From IMG/VR virus record IMGVR_UViG_3300027791_003115, positions 1 through 30,590 of that record: DNA of 30,590 nt; one strand, 5' to 3'. This document shows, piece by piece, positions 22,483-29,941 of the stretch. Below the pieces are notes generated by a model. The model was not told the DNA's origin, did not search any database, and saw only the letters and a list, made by a program, of their open reading frames with translations. The DNA comes from a virus. The position numbers were made by a program, and so were the translations under genes. How positions within the stretch are numbered: position 1 is the stretch's first letter; each line of letters begins with the position of its first letter.

Positions 22483-23326
22483 ATGCATCTTTCCTTATAA
22501 AAAGCATTTCCAACATCAGTTTGTCTCTTTTCCTGTTTATCACGACATCATAGTTGTTTACCTTGAACTTGTCGCATAGTATCTGTGCTTTCTCCAACGC
22601 TGGTTCGACCTTCTCATCCTTCTCAAAATTTAACTCAAGTTCCATTGCTAGGAACTTAAAGTCAATCTTCTTGTCTAACAACTCATGACCAAACTCCCAC
22701 CACAAGCCTTCTATGTCTGCTTTGAGTATATCAACACTTGATAGGTTAAGCTCTCTCATTATAGTTTCTAAATTTTTAGCCTTTACATCCACGGACTCAA
22801 AGTGTTCTTGTCTTTTTACTAGGGAGTAACTTTGTTCTAGGTTACGTACAACTTCCTCCTTGCTCCTCTTCTTCCCGTTTATCTTTAACTGCCCCGGCTC
22901 ACGTTCCGGATCGTAGTAGAAAGGCAGTGTGCCGTTTACCTGGGCATATGCGACAGGGTTAAAATGTAGTCTTTTTGAAATGGACACGTTTTGATGACCA
23001 GAAGAATCTGACTCGTCTCTAATTTTTTTTCTACTTGATCCTCGTATAATTGTACGTATCAATGCAACACTTCTTGGAGTTGGGTCATATAATTCGGCCT
23101 GTATGTCCTTGTTGTCCCATGCTAGTTCCTTTTCAAATCCAACATTGCCTCCCACACCAAAACTCAAAACGGTCTTACTAGTCTTTGCAATAGATTCCGG
23201 AACAAAATAGTTTTTGTACAATTTGAATCCTTTGAGATCCTTTGCCTCTTTGAAATTGTTCTTATTTTCCCAATCTCTTATTAGTTTGACTCTCTCAATT
23301 ACATGTGATTTCATTCTATCTGCCAT
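22472..23326 (-). CDS. FkbM-family methyltransferase-like protein
   Basis: A 284-residue protein. VLSFGVGGNVGFEKELA (about 51-67) sits at the SAM-binding glycine-rich loop, AELYDPTPRS matches the acidic residue ending strand 2, and VDILKADIEG (about 200-209) is the FkbM hallmark (VDLLKIDVEG). Next comes FLAMELELN. FkbM enzymes O-methylate sugars and related natural products. It overlaps genes on both sides, by 11 bases each. A second FkbM protein lies at 28294 in the other arm. A capping or modifying methylation of the glycan is likely (inference). Confidence 0.75.
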   Translation of the reverse strand: MADRMKSHVIERVKLIRDWENKNNFKEAKDLKGFKLYKNYFVPESIAKTSKTVLSFGVGGNVGFEKELAWDNKDIQAELYDPTPRSVALIRTIIRGSSRKKIRDESDSSGHQNVSISKRLHFNPVAYAQVNGTLPFYYDPEREPGQLKINGKKRSKEEVVRNLEQSYSLVKRQEHFESVDVKAKNLETIMRELNLSSVDILKADIEGLWWEFGHELLDKKIDFKFLAMELELNFEKDEKVEPALEKAQILCDKFKVNNYDVVINRKRDKLMLEMLFIRKDAYES

Positions 23327-24131
23327 CTAATATCTCCATGTAATACCCGCTTCTAAATTCTTCCTGTGTGAATTGGTTGTAGGCAAGACTGTGCAACACA
23401 GGTCTCGGATCCTCGTATCTCGGTGTTTCTATCTTTGAGAAGTCCTGTTCACACACTGGTAAACAAGGATTGTCAAAGTTAGCAAACGCTGGTACGCCGT
23501 TGGTAAGTGCTTTAATTGATATAGAACTGTTGAAGGTCACAACTGCATGGACCTTGTCCCACTCGAATGGCTTAGGCGGTTTGTTATTGGCACTCTTACC
23601 AGGCACCATCTTTCCCTCTCCGTCTATAACCGCTTTAGGATTGTAAGGTTTCTCTCTCACAATAATTTCTCTGTCTGTGTTATCTTTTAAAACTTTCATT
23701 GTGTTGTCCAACCAATCCTTACCGTCAAACATCTCTGCCATGGCATGGCTAGGTGGCACTACCAACACATACGATCCGTTTTTATGGAAAGGCTTTATCT
23801 CATCCTTGTATTGTATCTTGAACCTATCATCTGGTCTGTGATCAACAAATGTTTTGACGTGTTGATTCTTAACACATCTCATCCAGTAAGGAGTTGCCCT
23901 GCTTTCTCCCCAGTAAGGTCTGTCTATGTAGTAGAAATCTTTTTTATTATCTTGACAGTGTTTGTAAACTAGATGTGTACCACGCAAGACTCCCATGAAC
24001 ACAACTTTATCAAAATCAGTTGTACTCAACACTGTTTCGTAGTTTGTAAGTTTACAGTTTGTAATTCCCCTTGACGCACTCTCGACATATTTTTCAGTGT
24101 TGGGCCTTTCAGTTCTCACAGCATAATTCAT
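23316..24131 (-). CDS. capsule-type GT-B-like protein (paralogue C)
   Basis: A 271-residue protein. It has FYYIDRPYWG, GSYVLVVPPS, EIIVREKPYNP, HAVVTFNSSISIKALTNGVP and SLAYNQFTQEEF, the family pattern. It is closest to paralogue D at 26722 (GSYILVCPSS, SLAYQQFTPEEF, WFTDTPYFG), so the two probably arose by duplication, though they lie on opposite strands. His in the R-x-H-P motif of A and B is replaced by Lys here (REKP). Its start/stop touches the 2OG oxygenase gene at 24131. Sugar or polyol-phosphate transfer is the likely activity. Confidence 0.65.
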   Translation of the reverse strand: MNYAVRTERPNTEKYVESASRGITNCKLTNYETVLSTTDFDKVVFMGVLRGTHLVYKHCQDNKKDFYYIDRPYWGESRATPYWMRCVKNQHVKTFVDHRPDDRFKIQYKDEIKPFHKNGSYVLVVPPSHAMAEMFDGKDWLDNTMKVLKDNTDREIIVREKPYNPKAVIDGEGKMVPGKSANNKPPKPFEWDKVHAVVTFNSSISIKALTNGVPAFANFDNPCLPVCEQDFSKIETPRYEDPRPVLHSLAYNQFTQEEFRSGYYMEILDGR

Positions 24132-24898
24132 TATCTTACCTCTTGCACGTTGTACATTGTTGAATAACCTCTTTTGAATTCTCCAATTATGTTCACGCTT
24201 CTCCTGTTGAGTGTTGCATTTTGTCTCAGAGATACTCCGTGTACAGTGTTAGGTGAATTATTTGCAAACATCACAAATGTATTCCTCTTGTAAGGTATTG
24301 TTTTGACTACAGTGCCAAGGTCACTATCATAAATTTGCCTTCCGGCCTTCTTGTTAACTTTCTGCACATTTGACTGTGTTGAATAAATTTGGAATTCTCC
24401 ACCTGTACTTTGATCATTTGGATACGGCATGTACAACAATCCTGCCCACATCTCCATTGGATTGTCTATGTGAGGTGTACGTGTGGTTTTTTCTTCTATG
24501 GGTTTGTGCATGACCAATTGACAATCAGTCCATATGTTTTTATTTTCGTCTGCCCAACCTCTTGCACCCAAGTCGTCCTCTGTGAATGTCTTGTGCAATA
24601 CGTTTGGCATGTAAGGTTTGAATAGCTCATTTACTTCGTTGAACCATTCCGCAGATGTGTGATACTTTGTGAATTCTTTCCATACTCCAGGCATGTTTTC
24701 TTTTGGATTCAATATTTTGTCTGCCTTCAATCTATAACAGATGTTGTTGTCGTAAGCATTTTTTTGTTGCAAGACCATTGACTCTGGGAAACTGTTTTCT
24801 AGTGCCTCGTAGAGATCCCATGGTAAGGCGTCTTGTATGATCACGTGTGGGTAAGGATCTGTCTGTACTGTTGGTTTTTTCTGTAATAATGAATACAT
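24131..24898 (-). CDS. 2-oxoglutarate/Fe(II)-dependent oxygenase
   Basis: A 255-residue protein. HID (H143, D145 in TPHIDNP) and H220 (NTVHGVS) make the iron-binding facial triad, and R232/R233 (NRRSVNI) would hold 2-oxoglutarate. The double-stranded beta-helix region spans about 125-240. Such oxygenases are frequent in cyanophages and relatives, and most have unknown substrates. Among glycan genes it may hydroxylate a sugar, lipid or peptide acceptor (inference). It follows the GT61 gene by 19 bases, a gap with a TATAAT (minus strand) but no clear -35, and overlaps the next gene by 1 base. Confidence 0.85.
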   Translation of the reverse strand: MYSLLQKKPTVQTDPYPHVIIQDALPWDLYEALENSFPESMVLQQKNAYDNNICYRLKADKILNPKENMPGVWKEFTKYHTSAEWFNEVNELFKPYMPNVLHKTFTEDDLGARGWADENKNIWTDCQLVMHKPIEEKTTRTPHIDNPMEMWAGLLYMPYPNDQSTGGEFQIYSTQSNVQKVNKKAGRQIYDSDLGTVVKTIPYKRNTFVMFANNSPNTVHGVSLRQNATLNRRSVNIIGEFKRGYSTMYNVQEVR

Positions 24899-24917
24899 GG
24901 TTATATTATAAGTGATA

Positions 24918-26012
24918 TCAGTCTAGATGTCTAATTAATTTAGGAATGTCAACATCAAAATTGATTAGATCATTTCGTCTTTTCACACCCTTTGGTTTTT
25001 TACCATCTGTTGCTATTGGTGTTGTCTTTGCAACAAAAATCTCGTGCTTCAGTTTCAAGCTGTTTGATAGCAACGGATACACTTTTTTGTGTAACATTTT
25101 TCCGTCTTGTATCTCAACTATCTTTGTTCCTTCTCTACACCACAGGGCATTGACCATGCCCGCTCCATGTGTTGCAAGGACGTGTGATGCTTCTGCAAAC
25201 ACTTTCACTTGTTCTTTTATTGGTAGGTCCTCAAGTGTGACAGACTCCCATCCTTTCAGTGCCATTAACAGTTCGCTGGCATTGTTTAATTTCCTAGTGT
25301 GTGCTTTGTCTCGAGATATGTAAATTTTCCTAAATGGTTTTTTGTTCTCTGGTATTCCAAACGATCCCTTGAAGTGACGTAGCCATGGTGGCAAGTGTGG
25401 TGTCACAACCCCGTCATTGCAGTTGCTCATAGATGGTGCCAGTAGATGTTGGAATCTCCAAGTCTCTCCTTCCGGCATAACATAATATTTCAATTTGGGG
25501 AAGAATTCTTTTGCCACCTTGTCAAAGTATGGACTAGGGTTAGCCAGTATGTAAATGTATTTTGTGAAATTAGTGGACCATTTTTTTTCCATTAGCCTAA
25601 ACTTACCAATAACATCGATCCATATGTGCCATGGATTACCTGTGCTATGCTTGTCTATTGGTAGCCAAACATACTTGTTTGTTCCATCAAACTGCTTGGT
25701 CACTACCGGCATCTCGATGTTGATCTCCTCACCCCACGAGTTCCACAGTCCATGGTGTTTTATTGGTTTTTTCTTATAACGGTCTAGGATTGGCCACAGG
25801 TGCTCAGTGACCATGTGCCTATCTTCTGTAATCAATATTGGCAGACTGTTCACTGAACAGTTGTGAAATTCCGCAACAAATGTTGGATTGCTAGTGAACT
25901 TACCTGGCACTGTTGCATGATATTTCATGTTGATGTCGTATGAATTGTCTATGATGTCATATTTGTCTAAGAAGTATCTAATGCTGGTAATGTTTTTTAC
26001 AAGTTGCGACAT
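24918..26012 (-). CDS. glycosyltransferase family 61 (DUF563)
   Basis: A protein of about 364 residues from ATG 26012. The C-terminal half has 'KIYISRDKAHTRKLNNAS', 'VTLEDLPIKEQVKVFAEA', HVLATHGAGMVNALWCREG and KIVEIQDG, a near-textbook GT61 pattern; HGAG is its signature. GT61 enzymes transfer xylose or GlcNAc-type sugars in plants and animals and occur in bacterial surface-glycan loci. The reading frame runs on to 26120, but that would overlap the divergent gene at 26046 by 75 bases, so I chose the ATG at 26012, leaving a 33-base AT-rich divergent promoter region. It is the first gene of the minus-strand glycan operon. Confidence 0.8.
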   Translation of the reverse strand: MSQLVKNITSIRYFLDKYDIIDNSYDINMKYHATVPGKFTSNPTFVAEFHNCSVNSLPILITEDRHMVTEHLWPILDRYKKKPIKHHGLWNSWGEEINIEMPVVTKQFDGTNKYVWLPIDKHSTGNPWHIWIDVIGKFRLMEKKWSTNFTKYIYILANPSPYFDKVAKEFFPKLKYYVMPEGETWRFQHLLAPSMSNCNDGVVTPHLPPWLRHFKGSFGIPENKKPFRKIYISRDKAHTRKLNNASELLMALKGWESVTLEDLPIKEQVKVFAEASHVLATHGAGMVNALWCREGTKIVEIQDGKMLHKKVYPLLSNSLKLKHEIFVAKTTPIATDGKKPKGVKRRNDLINFDVDIPKLIRHLD

Positions 26013-26032
26013 GGGTTTGTTTAGTGTATAAT
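26004..26032 (+). promoter_or_regulatory. divergent promoter region of the glycan island
   Basis: Plus strand: TTGCGA (26004-26009), a 17-base spacer and TATAAT (26027-26032), a fair sigma70-like promoter whose start near 26039 leaves about 6 bases before ATG 26046. On the minus strand TATAAT-like sequences occur in the same AT-rich gap, about 30 bases before the GT61 start, without a clear -35. The two operons diverge from here. Confidence 0.55.
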
Positions 26033-26045
26033 TAATTATTATATT

Positions 26046-26747
26046 ATGCAACCCACTCATATTTTTACCAATGGCTGTTCTTTTCTTACGCAGAGGCCAA
26101 AGGAAGGCGTCGACACACACGTTGGAATGGAACTAGCGAAGATGATGGGTCTCGAAACAGCGTGCCATTTGGGAGGCGGAGGGCGTGGTAACAAGAGATG
26201 TAGTATCACAACCAAAGTTTGGTGTGAGAGTAATAAAGAAATAGCAGAAAAATGTTTTTTTGTAATTGGTATAACATCTGGCCAGAGATTTGATATACCA
26301 ACGACCGACGGATACAAAAAACACAAATTTCCTCAACTTAAAACATCTTGGAGAACATACAAGCCACACATCAATCGCTACACTGAAAAATTTTTTAAAT
26401 ACCTTTTTAATACCTGTAGTTTAGATATGGACGAAATGATGCAGTACGAGTCCCTCGAAGCCACACTTAATTTACAAAATTATTTCAAATTGAAGAAATA
26501 TCCATATGTGATGTACAAAACAATATCAGATCCTGAGATAAAAACAAATTCAGATGATGTCAAAGCACTCTATAGATCAATAGACATGACTAGATATTTC
26601 AAACCAGAGACATCACATAAGGATTACACCGAACAAAATAATCAACATTGTGCGCCTGATGACTGGCACCCATCGGCAATAGGACACCAAGACTGGGCCG
26701 AACAGCTAAAGGAATTTATAGATGCTAACAATCTACGCACCATCTAA
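26046..26747 (+). CDS. SGNH hydrolase-like protein
   Basis: A 233-residue protein. TNGCSF (8-13) is the nucleophile block, CHLGGGGRGN (about 40-49) fits the glycine block II, and DDWHPSAIGH (about 210-219) is the D-x-x-H block. It resembles the proteins at 147 and 27534, though with little identity outside these blocks. The likely activity is removal or transfer of acyl groups on sugars. First gene of the plus glycan operon; its end overlaps the next gene by 26 bases. Confidence 0.68.
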   Translation: MQPTHIFTNGCSFLTQRPKEGVDTHVGMELAKMMGLETACHLGGGGRGNKRCSITTKVWCESNKEIAEKCFFVIGITSGQRFDIPTTDGYKKHKFPQLKTSWRTYKPHINRYTEKFFKYLFNTCSLDMDEMMQYESLEATLNLQNYFKLKKYPYVMYKTISDPEIKTNSDDVKALYRSIDMTRYFKPETSHKDYTEQNNQHCAPDDWHPSAIGHQDWAEQLKEFIDANNLRTI

Positions 26748-27534
26748 TAATAACAAAAGCAAGGCATGGGAAGTGTTCGATGGTGTGCAAAAGTCATGGC
26801 CCGAGCAGGTAAAGACACTAGACAACAGTGTTGCAACAGACCCGTTAGCAAACTCTATGTATTGGGGCTTTGTTAACAACAACATGCAGATGATTAAAAA
26901 GCTGGAAGCACGTAAGCATGAATATTGGTTTACAGACACTCCTTACTTTGGCAGATTTGATAATAATGATCTTCAATCAGATAATCATTACTGGCGTATT
27001 TGTAAGAACAAGATACATGCCAGTTACATTAGGGATTGCAAATCTGATAGGTTTGAGAAGTTTGGTATAAAAATAAAAGCACCTAATTTCAAAGGGTCAT
27101 ATATTTTAGTTTGTCCAAGTTCGGATGGTATAAACAACTACTTAGACAGACCTAACTGGTTAGAGGAAACGGTTGAACAGATCAAACGTTACACTGACAG
27201 GCCTATTAGGATACGACACAAGCCACGTGGCAGGGGCACGTCAGGACCAAGTGAGGCCAAGATCCCACTAGCAGAAGATCTGAAAGATGCTTGGTGTTTG
27301 GTCACAAGTTGTTCTATAGCGGCCATAGAAGCACAGTGCATGGGCATTCCGACCATAGCCGATAACAAGAGTTTCGCCAAGGAGATCGCAGGACAAGAAC
27401 TGGCAGACATAGAGGATCCGTTTTTTGTTGGCGCCGAGGAATGGTTGTACAGTCTAGCATACCAGCAGTTCACTCCTGAGGAGTTTGAGAACGGCAAAGC
27501 AGTTGAGATACTAATGGACAAAGGAATGTTATAA
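26722..27534 (+). CDS. capsule-type GT-B-like protein (paralogue D)
   Basis: A 270-residue protein. YWFTDTPYFG, GSYILVCPSS, PIRIRHKPRG, AWCLVTSCSIAAIEAQCMGIP and SLAYQQFTPEEF follow the same order as in paralogues A-C, closest to C at 23316. HKP replaces HP in the R-x-H-P motif. The long 26-base overlap with the SGNH gene and the TAATG-type junction with the next SGNH gene suggest coupled synthesis of hydrolase and transferase. A KpsS-like transferase role is inference. Confidence 0.65.
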   Translation: MLTIYAPSNNNKSKAWEVFDGVQKSWPEQVKTLDNSVATDPLANSMYWGFVNNNMQMIKKLEARKHEYWFTDTPYFGRFDNNDLQSDNHYWRICKNKIHASYIRDCKSDRFEKFGIKIKAPNFKGSYILVCPSSDGINNYLDRPNWLEETVEQIKRYTDRPIRIRHKPRGRGTSGPSEAKIPLAEDLKDAWCLVTSCSIAAIEAQCMGIPTIADNKSFAKEIAGQELADIEDPFFVGAEEWLYSLAYQQFTPEEFENGKAVEILMDKGML

Positions 27535-28304
27535 TGAAGACTCTAATACATTTTGGTTGTTCTTTTGCAATGGGCAATGGTGTGCCTGAATATATCAAAG
27601 GAATAAAATCCGGTGCAGGTGCAACTGCTCCCATGAACAGAGGGAACTTCAAAAAGAAATACGGAATGAATGCCGAAGCTCCGCACACGTGTGGTTCAAT
27701 TCTTGCAAAAAAACTAGGAATAGAATTCAAAAAAATTGCAGAGAACGGGGTCAGTAATGAGATGATAGCACGTAAATTACCACAGACTAAGGGACGTAAA
27801 GTATTTGTGCTGATAGGTCTGACCAGTTACAACAGGCGTGAGGCACTGACAACTAGCCGTAACAACTCATATTGGCACACGTGGAAAATGGTTGATCCAG
27901 AAGCTCCTCCTTATTATAAGGATCTACCGTTCACTCCATGGATATATCGTGGAGAAACACACTATACTCCAGCACTAGAGGCCGATGGTCAAATTAGAAC
28001 AGCTTTACAAATACTGTACATGCAGTCTTTCTTGAAATTAAACAATGTTCCATATCTGATGTTCAACGCACTGCATAACGGGTTTGACGACCCACTGACC
28101 TACGAATGCAAAAAACTTTTGCAACAGGTGGACCAGAAACATTTTTACAAACTACAAGGTAGCTTTGATGAGGCCCAGCATGGGTGGTGTTTAAAGAGAA
28201 AACTTACTGTGTCTGATCTAGATGAACATCCAAATGTAGCAGGACAACGGGCATGGGCCGATGAATTACAGGAAGTTGTAAAGGACATCTGGAATGCAAA
28301 TTGA
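27534..28304 (+). CDS. SGNH hydrolase-like protein
   Basis: A 256-residue protein. HFGCSFAMGNG (6-16) is the nucleophile block and DLDEHPNVAGQRAWADEL (about 229-246) the D-x-x-H block; the latter resembles 'DDWHPSAIGHQDWAEQL' of the protein at 26046, so they are probable paralogues. An EKIAENGVSNE-like 'KKIAENGVSNEMIARKLP' (about 63-80) fits block II. It is bracketed by paralogue D and an FkbM methyltransferase, with 1- and 11-base overlaps. Probably an acyl-sugar esterase or transferase. Confidence 0.68.
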   Translation: MKTLIHFGCSFAMGNGVPEYIKGIKSGAGATAPMNRGNFKKKYGMNAEAPHTCGSILAKKLGIEFKKIAENGVSNEMIARKLPQTKGRKVFVLIGLTSYNRREALTTSRNNSYWHTWKMVDPEAPPYYKDLPFTPWIYRGETHYTPALEADGQIRTALQILYMQSFLKLNNVPYLMFNALHNGFDDPLTYECKKLLQQVDQKHFYKLQGSFDEAQHGWCLKRKLTVSDLDEHPNVAGQRAWADELQEVVKDIWNAN

Positions 28305-28923
28305 AAAAATTAACGGATTCTGGGTACCATCGAATGATGTACACATCGAAGATTGGAAAAAAGATAAAAGTTTCACACAGAACAAGTGTCTCGAAAAACT
28401 TATTACCTACTGCAAAAATAAAGATGTAAAGTTCAATCATGTATTAGATATCGGGGCATGGGTGGGCACATGGACCATGGCTATGAATAAGTTCTGTGGC
28501 AGAGTTATTGCTTTTGAACCAGATCCCATACACTACGAATGCCTTGTAAAGAATTGTTCAGAAGACGTTGAAACACATCAACTTGCTGTTGGGAATGAAG
28601 AAAAGATGATATCATTATCTAAAGATGATTTCACACAAGCGAAACGTGTGGTCGGAGATGGCACGATACCCATGACAACTATAGACAGTTTAAATCTTAA
28701 AGATGTAGACCTGATAAAGATTGATGTTGAGGGATATGAAATGGAGGTCCTGAAAGGTGCTAATGACACTTTACTAAATGTCGAGTATCTCATGATAGAA
28801 TTAAACAACAACACAAAGAAATACGGTAGCAGTAATTTAGAAATTGAAAACTATCTTGCCGGAAAAGGATACAGGGAAATGATCAAAGTATGGCCGGATG
28901 TTGTATGGCGTAAAAAAGGGTAA
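28294..28923 (+). CDS. FkbM-family methyltransferase
   Basis: A 209-residue protein. VLDIGAWVGTWT (about 50-61) is the SAM-binding motif I, VIAFEPDPIHYECL is the post-II acidic site, and VDLIKIDVEGYEMEVLKGA (about 145-163) is the FkbM hallmark, followed by YLMIELN. It should O-methylate a sugar hydroxyl. It is a much more canonical member than the FkbM-like protein at 22472, so the pair may act on different positions. It overlaps the preceding gene by 11 bases and lies 13 bases before the epimerase. Confidence 0.88.
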   Translation: MQIEKINGFWVPSNDVHIEDWKKDKSFTQNKCLEKLITYCKNKDVKFNHVLDIGAWVGTWTMAMNKFCGRVIAFEPDPIHYECLVKNCSEDVETHQLAVGNEEKMISLSKDDFTQAKRVVGDGTIPMTTIDSLNLKDVDLIKIDVEGYEMEVLKGANDTLLNVEYLMIELNNNTKKYGSSNLEIENYLAGKGYREMIKVWPDVVWRKKG

Positions 28924-28936
28924 CGTAAATAGACAT

Positions 28937-29941
28937 ATGAAGATTTTCATTACAGGTGTAGCAGGATTTTTAGGATCGCATCTAGCAGACTTAATGATAT
29001 CCGAAGGCCACACTGTTGCTGGCAATGATAACATGATTGGTGGTTACACAGATAATGTCCCCCAAAATGTAGAATTTCATCAAGTGGACTGTTGCAATTT
29101 AGAAAACATGACCAAAGCTATGGAAGGTTGTGACATAGTATATCACACTGCCGCTACTGCCTACGAAGGGCTCTCTGTTTTTTCTCCTGTGCTTGTTACG
29201 AGAAATATTTTTGAAGCATCTGTTACAACAATTACAGCGGCCATAAGGAACAAGGTTAAACGTATCGTGTATTGTTCAAGCATGGCAAGATATGGGCACC
29301 ATGATAAGATGCCGTACAAAGAAGATTACGAATGTCGTCCACAAGATCCATATGGTATTGCAAAGAAGGCCGGGGAAGATGTATTGAGAAATTTATGCGA
29401 AACACATGGTGTAGAATATGTTATTGCTGTGCCACACAACATAGTTGGTCCAAGACAGAAGTACGATGATCCGTTTAGAAATGTAATGTCTATCATGTTG
29501 AACAGAATGCTACAAGGCAAACAACCTATTATATACGGTGATGGTATGCAACAAAGATGTTTCAGTTATATCGACGATTGCTTGTATTGTTTGAACGCAC
29601 TTGCATTCCAAGACAATGTTGTTGGCGAAGTTATTAACATAGGACCAGACGAAGAACCTATAACAATCAACGAGTTAGCAGAGGCATGTGCCAACGAAAC
29701 AGGCATTAATCTAGATCCTATACATCACAAGGACAGACCAAAGGAGGTCAAACTAGCAGTGTGTTCGTCAGACAAAGCAAGAGATTTATTAGGGTATAGT
29801 ACAGCAACAGACATGAGAAAGTCTGTTAGAAAGACTGCTGAATACATTAGATCCAGAGGCACAAAGAAATTTCAATATCACTTACCTTTAGAAATTATTA
29901 ACGATAAGACACCGGATACCTGGAAGAATAAACTAATATGA
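28937..29941 (+). CDS. NAD-dependent nucleotide-sugar epimerase/dehydratase
   Basis: A 334-residue extended SDR from ATG 28937. GVAGFLGSH (7-15) is the NAD-binding G-x2-G-x2-G motif, CSSMARYG carries the catalytic Ser, and YGIAK (Y139, K143) is the Y-x3-K pair. GPRQKYDDP, 'GDGMQQRCFSYIDDCL' and NIGP are typical of UDP-glucose/GlcNAc 4-epimerases and relatives. It would supply an activated sugar to the transferases here. The frame could start at 28898, but that lies within the FkbM gene and adds 13 residues before the Rossmann start. Its TGA overlaps the next ATG (ATGA). Confidence 0.9.
   Translation: MKIFITGVAGFLGSHLADLMISEGHTVAGNDNMIGGYTDNVPQNVEFHQVDCCNLENMTKAMEGCDIVYHTAATAYEGLSVFSPVLVTRNIFEASVTTITAAIRNKVKRIVYCSSMARYGHHDKMPYKEDYECRPQDPYGIAKKAGEDVLRNLCETHGVEYVIAVPHNIVGPRQKYDDPFRNVMSIMLNRMLQGKQPIIYGDGMQQRCFSYIDDCLYCLNALAFQDNVVGEVINIGPDEEPITINELAEACANETGINLDPIHHKDRPKEVKLAVCSSDKARDLLGYSTATDMRKSVRKTAEYIRSRGTKKFQYHLPLEIINDKTPDTWKNKLI

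Noticed and set aside
26013-26120. Extended N-terminus of the GT61 protein
   Set aside because: It would overlap the start of the divergent SGNH gene and erase the AT-rich promoter gap; the extra residues are not GT61-like.
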